From Deltaproteobacteria bacterium (lineage in GTDB: Bacteria > Desulfobacterota > Desulfovibrionia > Desulfovibrionales > Desulfovibrionaceae): DNA of 5,365 nucleotides. The position numbers were made by a program, and so were the translations under genes. Under the pieces are notes generated by a model, which ran no database searches, was not told the origin of the DNA, and worked only from the letters and a program-made list of their open reading frames with translations. The stretch's first letter is position 1, and each line of letters begins with the position of its first letter. The stretch covers positions 1 through 5,365 of the forward strand of contig JANXYI010000151.1 in the NCBI GenBank assembly GCA_025350085.1, in the 5' to 3' direction. This document shows positions 1 through 5,226 of the stretch, piece by piece.

Positions 1-1169
1 GCGTAGCCGCGGATGCTCGTGAGCGGCGTCCGCAGCTGGTGCGAGGCGTTGGCCACGAAGTCGCGCAGCACGCGCTCCACGCGCTTCTGCTCACTGGTGT
101 CGTGGAAGACGAGGATGACCCGCGGCCGGAACTTGTGGTCACGGAAGGGCACCACGGTCAGCTCCGCGCAGTGGCGGTCCTTGAGCTCGATCTGTCGGCT
201 CACGCGCTCGGTGGACTCCCCGGCCATGAGCATGTCCACCAGGTTCTGGATCTCGAGGCTCATGGTGGCTTCGAGCGGCGCGCGGCCGATGAACTCGTGC
301 GCGCGCGGAAAGATGCCCGACAGCGCCGGATTCACGTGCAGGATGCGGCCCGCGGTGTCGAGGACCATGACGCCCTCGGTCATGCCCTCGAACATGGCCC
401 AGAGCTCGCCGCGCTGGTTCTCAATGACCTTCATGTTCTTCTTGATCTTTTTGGCCATGCGGTTGATGGCCTCGGCCAGGGGCTGGAACTCCGCGGCCGG
501 GTAGAACAGGATGCGCCGACGGTAGTCGCCCTCGCCGATGGCCTGGGCGACCTCGGTAAACTGGGCGATGCCCGAGGTGATGGTGCGCGAGAGCAGGAAG
601 AGCAGCCCGCCGGAGCCCAGGAGCAGCGGAATCACCGCGGCCAGAAGCGCCCAGCGCATGCGCTGCACGTGCGTGCGCACCAGGTTGACCGGCGCGGCCA
701 GGCGCAGCACGGTGGCCGTCTCGCCCTCGGGGCCGGGCAGCCTGCGCGCCATGTAGATCAGGTCGCGGTCGAGCGTTGCGCTGTGGCGGGTGGCCTGGCC
801 CAGCTCGCCGCCCAGGGCGGCGAGCACCTCGGGCCGGGTGCTGTGGTCGTCCAGCTTGCCCAGGTCGTCAAAGGGCACCGAGGAATCGGCCAGCACACGC
901 TCGCCCTGGATCAGGCTGATGCGCATGCCCATGCTCCCGGCCAGGGAATGCAGGAAGTCCTGCCGGCTGCGCGGCTCCTTGAAGGGGCCCCCGCGCTCCA
1001 GCATCCATTGCGCGCTGTTCAGGTGGGTCAGGGTCTCGCGCTCGAAGTCGCGGGCGGTTTCCTCGTCCAGGGTGGCGCCGTAGCGCCAGAAGGCCACGGC
1101 CAGACCGACGATGAGCACCCCCCAGCCCCACAGCAGCACACGCATCTGAATGGAACGCACTTTGGGCAT
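1..1169 (-). CDS. PhoR-like membrane sensor histidine kinase (C-terminus cut off by window edge)
   Basis: This is the N-terminal 389 residues of an inner-membrane two-component sensor kinase. It should autophosphorylate on a histidine in response to an extracytoplasmic signal and pass the phosphate to a response regulator not seen here. Visible order: transmembrane helix about residues 10-28; a periplasmic domain about 29-168 containing RISLIQGERVLADSS; second transmembrane helix about 172-195; HAMP about 196-245; PAS about 255-350 (EGVMVLDTAGRILHVNPA); then the HisKA H-box FVANASHQLRTPLTSIRGY with the phospho-acceptor His377. This order and H-box are those of Bacillus-type PhoR, but the true signal is unknown. 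The residue after His is Gln rather than the usual Glu/Asp. The dimerisation remainder and ATPase domain lie outside the window. The start is fixed by AAGGA at 1176-1180, six bases upstream. It is last of three same-strand genes, 72 bp after the GGDEF gene. Kinase call is very sure; the PhoR assignment is only by resemblance. Confidence 0.93.
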   Translation of the reverse strand, partial: MPKVRSIQMRVLLWGWGVLIVGLAVAFWRYGATLDEETARDFERETLTHLNSAQWMLERGGPFKEPRSRQDFLHSLAGSMGMRISLIQGERVLADSSVPFDDLGKLDDHSTRPEVLAALGGELGQATRHSATLDRDLIYMARRLPGPEGETATVLRLAAPVNLVRTHVQRMRWALLAAVIPLLLGSGGLLFLLSRTITSGIAQFTEVAQAIGEGDYRRRILFYPAAEFQPLAEAINRMAKKIKKNMKVIENQRGELWAMFEGMTEGVMVLDTAGRILHVNPALSGIFPRAHEFIGRAPLEATMSLEIQNLVDMLMAGESTERVSRQIELKDRHCAELTVVPFRDHKFRPRVILVFHDTSEQKRVERVLRDFVANASHQLRTPLTSIRGY

Positions 1170-1198
1170 GAATGATCCTTGCCTTGGCCCGGCCGCGA

Positions 1199-1222
1199 GG
1201 GGGCGGGCTGCTTTTCGCCCCC
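1199..1222. other. GC-rich inverted repeat between GGDEF and kinase genes
   Basis: GGGGGCG (1199-1205) and CGCCCCC (1216-1222) form a perfect 7-bp stem with a 10-base loop. It lies between the GGDEF stop codon and the kinase Shine-Dalgarno. No T-run follows on the minus strand, so it is not a classical intrinsic terminator. It could be an attenuating or mRNA-stabilising hairpin that sets the relative expression of the two genes, or a chance GC-rich dyad. Confidence 0.35.
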
Positions 1223-1241
1223 GTGTCCAGGGGCCGTTGCG

Positions 1242-2324
1242 CTAGGGTTTCCGGACGCTTATAAGGGTGCTGTAGCCCACGACCATGTTGCGGCCGCCGG
1301 TCTTGGCGGCGTACATGGCCTGGTCCGCGGCCAGGACCAGATCGCTGGCGGTCTGTCCGGCCCTGAGCTGGGCCACGCCGATGCTCACGGTGGCGCGGAT
1401 GAGCTCCGCCTGCCCTGGGCCGTCGTACTGCGGCGCAAAGGGACAGCTGGCCACGTCGCGTCGCAGGGACTCGGCCCGGGCCAGGGTCTCGGCCTCGGTC
1501 AGGCCCTCGCAAAGCACCACCAGCTCCTCCCCGCCGAAGCGGGCGGCATAGCCCCCGAACTGCATGGCGTGGGCCGAAACCACGGCCGCCAGCACCCGCA
1601 GCACCCCGTCCCCGACGATATGGCCATAGGTGTCGTTGATGTTCTTGAAATGGTCCACGTCGAGGAACATCAGCGAGAGCGGGCGGGCGTCCTGGCCCGC
1701 GCGCTCCAGGACCACGCCCAACTGGGCGTCCAGGGCGCGGCGGCTGTACAGTTCGGAGAGCAGCGGGTCGAAATTCGCCGTGCGCTCCATCTGGCGCGCG
1801 CGCTCCTCCCAGGAGCGCGCCTCCTCCCGGGCCTGGGAAACCATCTCCGCGATCATGCCGCGCAGGCGGCGCACCATCTCGGTCTTGCTGCCGCCGGAGA
1901 TGACCAGCTGCTCGGTGTCCGCGCCCATGCGCTGGATGTTGGACTCCCGGGCCTGGGTGCTGGCCTGGATGTCCTGCACCACGCGGTTCATCTCGCTGTA
2001 CAGGGCGCTGAAGCCGTCGCGCTCAGCCTTGAGCTGGCTGCGCAGGTCGGCCACCTTGGAATTGTCCAACAGGAAGCCCTGGATGGACCCGATGGCGCGG
2101 CGGAAGCGCTGGTGGTCCAGGGGCTTTTTGCTCATCTGATCCAGGATCTTGGCCTGCAAGGCGGCCTTCTGGCTCTCGGTGAAGAGGTCCATCTCGGCCA
2201 CCAGATTGCGCGCGAAGAGCAGCACGGCCATCCAGTCGGCATCGCCGGCCACGCCGAAACGCTCCAGGATTTCCTGAATTTTTTCCAGCTTCCCGCTGTG
2301 ATTCTTGTCGTTGCCAGGGGTCAT
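1242..2324 (-). CDS. Soluble diguanylate cyclase with C-terminal GGDEF domain (GGEEL variant)
   Basis: A 360-residue cytoplasmic protein predicted to condense two GTP into cyclic di-GMP. Residues about 1-180 hold no recognised sensor and no transmembrane segment. They look helical, with charged stretches such as LRSQLKAERD and AREEARSWEERARQMERT that probably make a coiled-coil dimer lead into the catalytic domain. The GGDEF domain spans about 183-350: FDPLLSELYSRR (degenerate form of the usual DPLTGLxNRR), metal-binding Asp in LDVDHFKNINDTYGH (222-224), the active-site loop RFGGEEL (GGEEL 264-268), and TVSIGVA near the end. The inhibitory RxxD site expected before GGEEL reads QFGG, so product inhibition through it is unlikely. 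Start: an in-frame ATG seven codons upstream (2345) has no ribosome site, while this ATG has GGGGAGG at 2330-2336 with a 5-base spacer. It lies 61 bp after the PPC gene and 72 bp before the kinase, likely in one operon. Activity is inferred from motifs. Confidence 0.93.
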   Translation of the reverse strand: MTPGNDKNHSGKLEKIQEILERFGVAGDADWMAVLLFARNLVAEMDLFTESQKAALQAKILDQMSKKPLDHQRFRRAIGSIQGFLLDNSKVADLRSQLKAERDGFSALYSEMNRVVQDIQASTQARESNIQRMGADTEQLVISGGSKTEMVRRLRGMIAEMVSQAREEARSWEERARQMERTANFDPLLSELYSRRALDAQLGVVLERAGQDARPLSLMFLDVDHFKNINDTYGHIVGDGVLRVLAAVVSAHAMQFGGYAARFGGEELVVLCEGLTEAETLARAESLRRDVASCPFAPQYDGPGQAELIRATVSIGVAQLRAGQTASDLVLAADQAMYAAKTGGRNMVVGYSTLISVRKP

Positions 2325-2329
2325 AGGCA

Positions 2330-2336
2330 CCTCCCC
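2330..2336 (-). promoter_or_regulatory. Shine-Dalgarno deciding the GGDEF start
   Basis: On the minus strand GGGGAGG sits five bases before the ATG at 2322-2324. The alternative upstream ATG at 2343-2345 is preceded by TGACGATGGGTT, with no purine-rich ribosome site at the right distance, so the shorter protein is preferred. Confidence 0.7.
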
Positions 2337-2385
2337 TTCAGGCATAACCCATCGTCAGGAGAAATTAAAGGGCGAAGCGTCCGCC

Positions 2386-2826
2386 TCATCCGGGCGGGAT
2401 CTGCCAGAGCATCAGCCCCGTGGGCTCGTCAAAGCCGCGCGTGAGCGCCGCGCCGGGCACGGGCAGGATGAGCGCCTCGGCCGCGAACACGGGGCAGCCC
2501 TCCAGGGCGTGGCCGCCCAGGGTTGAGCCGTCGGAGCGCGACAGGGTCAGGTGCAGGTGCATGAAGGCCGACCCGTCCTTTACGCTCACGTTGCCCGCGC
2601 CGCAGAGGATCTCGCAGTGCTCGGGCAGCCCGTAGGACACATAGCGCTGCTCCTCCTGCAGGTAGTAGCCGAGTTTCGCATTCTCCAGCGCGCCGATGAC
2701 CTGGATGGCGGCCTTGGTGATGCCGCGCGTGGCGCAGGCGGCAGTAAGCGCGGCGACGAGGTCCGCGCCCTTGGGCAGGCGCACGAGCACAGGCTCTTTC
2801 TGGGGCACGGGTTCTTTCTGGGGCAT
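2386..2826 (-). CDS. PPC (DUF296) domain protein
   Basis: A 146-residue single-domain protein of the PPC/DUF296 family, the fold shared by bacterial stand-alone proteins and the plant AT-hook nuclear proteins. Bacterial members are usually annotated as DNA-binding, but their biochemical role is largely unproven. Diagnostic features: LPKGADLVAALTAACATRGI (about 17-36), the strand GALENAKLGYY, GAGNVSVKDG (76-85), and the family core HLHLTLSRSDGSTLGGHALE (90-109), with His90, His92 and His106 placed as a possible metal site as in structures of bacterial homologues. Length matches the family. The N-terminus carries a duplicated PQKEPV hexapeptide (residues 2-13) not typical of the family. The start is supported by GAGG at 2833-2836, six bases upstream. 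A convincing promoter lies just upstream at 2871-2899, so it probably heads the PPC-GGDEF-kinase cluster. Family call is strong; function is open. Confidence 0.9.
   Translation of the reverse strand: MPQKEPVPQKEPVLVRLPKGADLVAALTAACATRGITKAAIQVIGALENAKLGYYLQEEQRYVSYGLPEHCEILCGAGNVSVKDGSAFMHLHLTLSRSDGSTLGGHALEGCPVFAAEALILPVPGAALTRGFDEPTGLMLWQIPPG
2788..2823 (-). repeat. 18-bp tandem duplication coding PQKEPV twice
   Basis: Two adjacent 18-bp units (2806-2823 and 2788-2805) immediately after the start codon of the PPC gene differ at only two synonymous third positions (GAA/GAG, CCC/CCT). Each encodes Pro-Gln-Lys-Glu-Pro-Val. The silent differences show that the duplication is not brand new and that reading frame and protein sequence have been kept. 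Confidence 0.9.
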
Positions 2827-2870
2827 GGGGCACCTCGGGGTTCGCAGTGTGGGAGCAGTGCGCCACTTTC

Positions 2871-2899
2871 TTGATACCCCCGGTCGGCGGGGGCGTCAA
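2871..2899 (-). promoter_or_regulatory. Sigma70-like promoter with a palindromic spacer, driving the PPC gene
   Basis: Reading the minus strand, TTGACG (2894-2899) and TATCAA (2871-2876) are separated by exactly 17 bp, a good match to -35 and -10 hexamers. The expected start point near 2864 would give a leader of about 38 bases ending at the well-placed GAGG ribosome site of the PPC gene. The spacer CCCCCGCCGACCGGGGG is a perfect 6+5+6 inverted repeat. Symmetry continues outward: TTGA at 2871-2874 mirrors TCAA at 2896-2899, making a 29-bp dyad that covers the whole promoter. A dimeric regulator bound there would either block polymerase or remodel the spacer. The protein that binds is unknown. 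Confidence 0.65.
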
Positions 2900-3120
2900 C
2901 GAGTGTGACGATGCGCGGAAGAGGTGGAGGGACAGACGCTCTGCAGGTCTGCGGCAATGCAGGACCGACCTGCAGGAGCCTCAAGCACAGGGCCTCTCTG
3001 GACCGGGACAAGGAGATGGCCTCGCTGTTGGGGCCAGGGGCGCGGGCAGGACCCGCCCAGGGACACCCACTCCCAGGGGGCCGGTTGCCAAGCCGCGCGC
3101 CCTGCCCTATCTACACGGCC
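2900..3120. other. Intergenic or leader region upstream of the cysteine-cluster gene
   Basis: These 221 bases lie between the minus-strand promoter and the plus-strand ATG at 3121. The plus frame stays open from a GTG at 2905, but the predicted peptide is low-complexity Gly/Arg/Pro, its GTG has no good ribosome site, and nothing in it resembles the downstream family, so it is treated as non-coding. An in-frame TTG at 3085, preceded by AGGGGG, remains a possible slightly earlier start. The region holds the inverted repeat at 2941-2975 and a small GC hairpin (GCGGG 3042-3046, CCCGC 3052-3056). No convincing plus-strand sigma70 promoter was found. Confidence 0.5.
2941..2975. repeat. 9-bp inverted repeat CTGCAGGTC / GACCTGCAG
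   Basis: Perfect arms at 2941-2949 and 2967-2975 are separated by 17 bases. The spacer contains a further TGCAGGAC, so TGCAGG occurs three times in 35 bp. It lies about 145 bp before the cysteine-cluster start and about 45 bp beyond the PPC promoter. It may be a regulator site for either divergent gene; no known operator is recognised. Confidence 0.5.
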
Positions 3121-3399
3121 ATGGACGACGTTTTCTTCTCCCCCCCGGACCCCGGCCTGCCGCCGCTACCTTGCGTGGGCTGCGGCTGGTGCTGCCTGGA
3201 CAACCCCTGCGAGGTGTCCCACGCGGTGTACGGCTACACGCCGCGCTGCCCGGCGCTCGAATGGACGACCGGCGGCCGCTACATCTGCGCCCTGGTGGTG
3301 CGCCCGGAGCCGGGCGTGGATTTGACGCCGCTCTTCGTGGGACAGGGCTGCTGCGCCCGGCACAACGCCTGGCGCCTGGCCGTGCGTGAACGCGGCTAA
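3121..3399 (+). CDS. Small cysteine-cluster protein (YkgJ/CxxCxxCC-like)
   Basis: A 92-residue protein with nine cysteines: the cluster CVGCGWCCLDNPC (Cys18, 21, 24, 25, 30), then Cys43 (PRCPALEW), Cys56 (GRYICALV) and a CC pair at 77-78 (GQGCCARHN). The CxxCxxCC arrangement with spaced later cysteines resembles the YkgJ family of putative zinc- or Fe-S-cluster proteins, whose function is mostly unknown. There is no signal peptide or membrane segment, so it should be cytoplasmic. The ATG at 3121 is chosen because the recognisable protein begins there, but no clear Shine-Dalgarno precedes it; a TTG at 3085 or the GTG at 2905 would be longer in-frame starts. The gene is alone on the plus strand, divergent from PPC and convergent with the DUF3859 gene. 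Its last codons and stop lie within the first copy of a 29-bp tandem duplication. Coding status is good, family likely, start uncertain. Confidence 0.8.
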   Translation: MDDVFFSPPDPGLPPLPCVGCGWCCLDNPCEVSHAVYGYTPRCPALEWTTGGRYICALVVRPEPGVDLTPLFVGQGCCARHNAWRLAVRERG

Positions 3400-3436
3400 A
3401 ATCGGTCGCCGTGCGCGAGCGCGGCTGAACCCGGTC
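3379..3436 (+). repeat. 29-bp imperfect tandem duplication across a stop codon
   Basis: Copies at 3379-3407 and 3408-3436 match at 24 of 29 positions. Copy one encodes the final AVRERG plus TAA of the cysteine-cluster gene. Copy two, in another frame because 29 is not a multiple of three, would read the same AVRERG followed by TGA. Four of the five differences turn A or T in copy one into G or C in copy two; the fifth is A to C. Confidence 0.85.
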
Positions 3437-3443
3437 CGCGCTC
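3417..3443. terminator. Possible bidirectional hairpin between convergent genes
   Basis: GAGCGCGG (3417-3424) and CCGCGCTC (3436-3443) form a perfect 8-bp stem around an 11-base loop. It sits between the stop of the cysteine-cluster gene (3399) and that of the DUF3859 gene (3453), where a shared terminator is expected. Neither strand has a T-run after the stem, so intrinsic termination would be weak; it may instead protect 3' ends or assist factor-dependent termination. Confidence 0.45.
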
Positions 3444-3452
3444 CAAATCGCG

Positions 3453-4016
3453 CTACCTGCGCACCGTGACCCGGAACTCCTTCTGCACGAGGGACCGGCC
3501 CTCGTAAATGAGCTCGATGACGTACTCGCCGGGCACAAGGCCAGCGGGCGTGTCGAAGCTCCAGACCGCGTGCTCCGGCTCCCCGATGACGCGCTCAAAA
3601 GTCGCGCTGCTGCGGGTCATGGTCTCCCTGGTCTCCGGGTTGACCATGGCCGGGTGGCTTACCGCCACCTCGATGGTCACGGGCGTACCCTTGGGCGTGC
3701 CCTTGAGCTCGTACTTCAGGCCGATGCTCGTGCCCAGGCGGGCCTCTACCAGGGTGCTCTTGCGCACCAGCTTGAAGTCCCGGGCCCGGTCCTTGATGCC
3801 GTCGGCCACGGCCGGCGACTTCTCGCGGCTCGTCACCGTTGACGTGTAGACCCCGAACTCCAGCACCTTGACGCCCGTGACCTTGACCGGTGCGGGCTTG
3901 GCCTTCTTCATGCCCTTCACCTGCGTCTGCTCGGTCTGCACCTGCGCGGCCTGAGCCGGGCCGGACAGGGCCAGCGCGACGAGCGCGGCCAGCAGCAGGC
4001 GGATTGTCCATCTCAT
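3453..4016 (-). CDS. Secreted DUF3859 family protein
   Basis: A 187-residue exported protein of unknown function. Residues 1-23 are a typical Sec signal peptide (MRW, one Arg, hydrophobic LLLAALVALALSG, then AQA-A as likely cleavage site). There is no lipobox cysteine, so it should be released into the periplasm. A short Lys/Pro linker (KGMKKAKPAPVKV) follows, then one domain from about 48 to 187 that matches my memory of DUF3859: EFGVYTS near the start, LVRKSTLVEARLGTSIGLKY in the middle, HPAMVNPET, and a C-terminal LVPGEYVIELIYEGRSLVQK. It looks beta-rich, like an immunoglobulin-type fold. The open frame continues upstream to 4130, but GAGGAG at 4023-4028, six bases before this ATG, plus the signal peptide fix the start. 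It follows the DRTGG gene by 52 bp and is probably its operon partner, though a functional link is not obvious. The family assignment is fairly sure, the role unknown. Confidence 0.88.
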   Translation of the reverse strand: MRWTIRLLLAALVALALSGPAQAAQVQTEQTQVKGMKKAKPAPVKVTGVKVLEFGVYTSTVTSREKSPAVADGIKDRARDFKLVRKSTLVEARLGTSIGLKYELKGTPKGTPVTIEVAVSHPAMVNPETRETMTRSSATFERVIGEPEHAVWSFDTPAGLVPGEYVIELIYEGRSLVQKEFRVTVRR

Positions 4017-4036
4017 GGCGTTCTCCTCATGGGTTG

Positions 4037-4052
4037 CGGGGGCAGGGCCCCG
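4037..4052. other. Small intercistronic hairpin between DRTGG and DUF3859 genes
   Basis: CGGGG (4037-4041) and CCCCG (4048-4052 read as the partner arm) can form a 5-bp GC stem with a 6-base loop in the 52-bp gap. No T-run follows on the minus strand, so it is not expected to stop transcription; it may only influence mRNA stability. Confidence 0.25.
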
Positions 4053-4068
4053 GTCACTGTGCAGAATG

Positions 4069-5172
4069 CTAGATCCCCAAACTGGCCCGGAGGGCATCCA
4101 GGCGCAGATACTTGGCCACCAGCTCAGCACCCTGCCTCACCTTCACGGCGTCGCGCATCTTGTGCCGGGTGAGCAGGTTCTCCATCTTCTTGGCCACGGT
4201 GAAGGTGTCCTCGCGCACGATGATGATGGAGGTCTCCAGCACCTCGGAGCGCGTCAGGATGACGTCGTTGGGATACAAATTGCCGGTGAGCACCAGGCAC
4301 GGGCAGTCGCCTTCCAGCGCCACCAGCTGCACGTCGGAGCGGTCGCCGCCGACGATGACCGCCGCGTTCTTCTTCTTGCGGAAGTGCAGCATGAAGTTCT
4401 CCACCTGCATGGTGCCGATGAGGAACTGCGAGACCACGCGGTCGGTGCGGTGGTGCGCGCTGATGACCTTGCCGCCCAGGCGCGCGGCCAGGTCTCCCAC
4501 GGTGATGGAGCCCATGAGCGGGTCGCGCGGGAGGATGCCCAGCACCGGGATGCCCCGGCTCTCCAAAAACGGGGCCAGGTGCCCGGCGACCTCCTCCAGG
4601 AAGGCCGGGGGCACGTCGTTCAGGACCACGCCCGCAAGCTGGCCCTCCAGCTGCTCGCCGAGCATGAGCAAGAGGTCGTAGTTCAGCTCCTTCTCGAAAC
4701 GGTCGATAACCAGGGCCCGGAAGGTGCCGTTGCCCGTGCCCAGGGTCTTGACCAGGCTCACGGCGTCCAGGCCGGAATACTTGCCGGAGTACATGCTGCC
4801 GCTGCCAGCCACGAGCATGAGGTCGCGCCCCGTCGCGAGGGTCTGGTAGGCCGCCTGCACCTGGGCCATGAGCCCGCCGTCGTGGATGCCCGCAAGCCGC
4901 CCCTCAAAGGCGTCCATCTTGAAGTCGTGGGTCACGACCACCGGGGTCATGGCCGCTGGCGTGTGCGCCGGGTCCTCGTCCAGGCCGAGCGCCGCGCGCA
5001 CGAAGAGCGCGTCCTCGTCGCCCAGCCCGGCCGGGGTCTCCACGGGCATGGCGCCCACGGGCTTCATGTAGCCGATGCGCAGGCCCGCCTTCTGGAAGGC
5101 TTGGCCCAGGCCAACGGTGATGGTGTTCTTCCCGGAATAGCCCGAGGTGGAGCCGATGTAGAGTCCGGGCAT
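4069..5172 (-). CDS. DRTGG-domain protein with BioD-like P-loop N-terminus (COG0857 type)
   Basis: A 367-residue cytoplasmic protein related to the non-catalytic N-terminal half of long phosphotransacetylases. Residues 1-215 form a dethiobiotin-synthetase/CobQ-like nucleotide-binding domain: YIGSTSGYSGKNTITVGL holds the P-loop (Lys15), followed by GYMKPVG (35-40), VVVTHDFK, and GSGSMYSGKYSGLDA (124-137). Residues about 222-335 are the DRTGG domain, with its signature written here as GGDRSDVQ (275-282), then CPCLVLTGNLYPNDVILTRSE. The phosphotransacetylase catalytic domain is absent, so it is a stand-alone regulator or sensor rather than the enzyme. In some Desulfovibrio genomes such a gene sits beside pta and ackA; neither is visible here. 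An earlier in-frame ATG (5265) would add residues encoded by a tandem repeat; AAGGAGG at 5178-5184, five bases upstream, favours 5172. It likely shares a transcript with the DUF3859 gene. Family sure, physiological role unproven. Confidence 0.92.
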   Translation of the reverse strand: MPGLYIGSTSGYSGKNTITVGLGQAFQKAGLRIGYMKPVGAMPVETPAGLGDEDALFVRAALGLDEDPAHTPAAMTPVVVTHDFKMDAFEGRLAGIHDGGLMAQVQAAYQTLATGRDLMLVAGSGSMYSGKYSGLDAVSLVKTLGTGNGTFRALVIDRFEKELNYDLLLMLGEQLEGQLAGVVLNDVPPAFLEEVAGHLAPFLESRGIPVLGILPRDPLMGSITVGDLAARLGGKVISAHHRTDRVVSQFLIGTMQVENFMLHFRKKKNAAVIVGGDRSDVQLVALEGDCPCLVLTGNLYPNDVILTRSEVLETSIIIVREDTFTVAKKMENLLTRHKMRDAVKVRQGAELVAKYLRLDALRASLGI

Positions 5173-5199
5173 GGCGCCCTCCTTCAGTGTCGTGTGCCG

Positions 5200-5212
5200 C
5201 CCTGGCCCAGGG
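5200..5212. promoter_or_regulatory. Perfect dyad CCCTGG-C-CCAGGG upstream of the DRTGG gene
   Basis: Two 6-bp arms flank a single central base, too tight to fold as an RNA hairpin, so a protein-binding site is the more natural reading. It ends 28 bp before the DRTGG start codon, between the 21-bp tandem repeats and the ribosome site. No matching known operator is recognised. Confidence 0.35.
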
Positions 5213-5226
5213 TCAGTCAGCCAAGG

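Noticed and set aside
2325..2385. Terminator or second promoter between PPC and GGDEF genes
   Set aside because: Only a 4-bp GGCG/CGCC stem precedes CTTTAATTTC, and TTTAAT has no -35 partner at 16-18 bp. Too weak to call.
39..2444. Long plus-strand open frames of 378 and 421 codons opposite the kinase and GGDEF genes
   Set aside because: Their products are rich in His, Gln, Leu, Gly and Ala, as expected when the opposite strand of GC-rich genes is read. No domain is recognisable, while the minus strand gives clear HAMP/PAS/H-box and GGDEF motifs.
2905..3120. 72-codon extension of the cysteine-cluster protein from GTG 2905
   Set aside because: Low-complexity Gly/Arg/Pro content, no ribosome site, and it runs into the divergent promoter region. 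Kept only as an alternative start.
4017..4130. 38-codon N-terminal extension of the DUF3859 protein
   Set aside because: It overlaps the end of the DRTGG gene and would bury the signal peptide. The internal ATG has GAGGAG at ideal distance.
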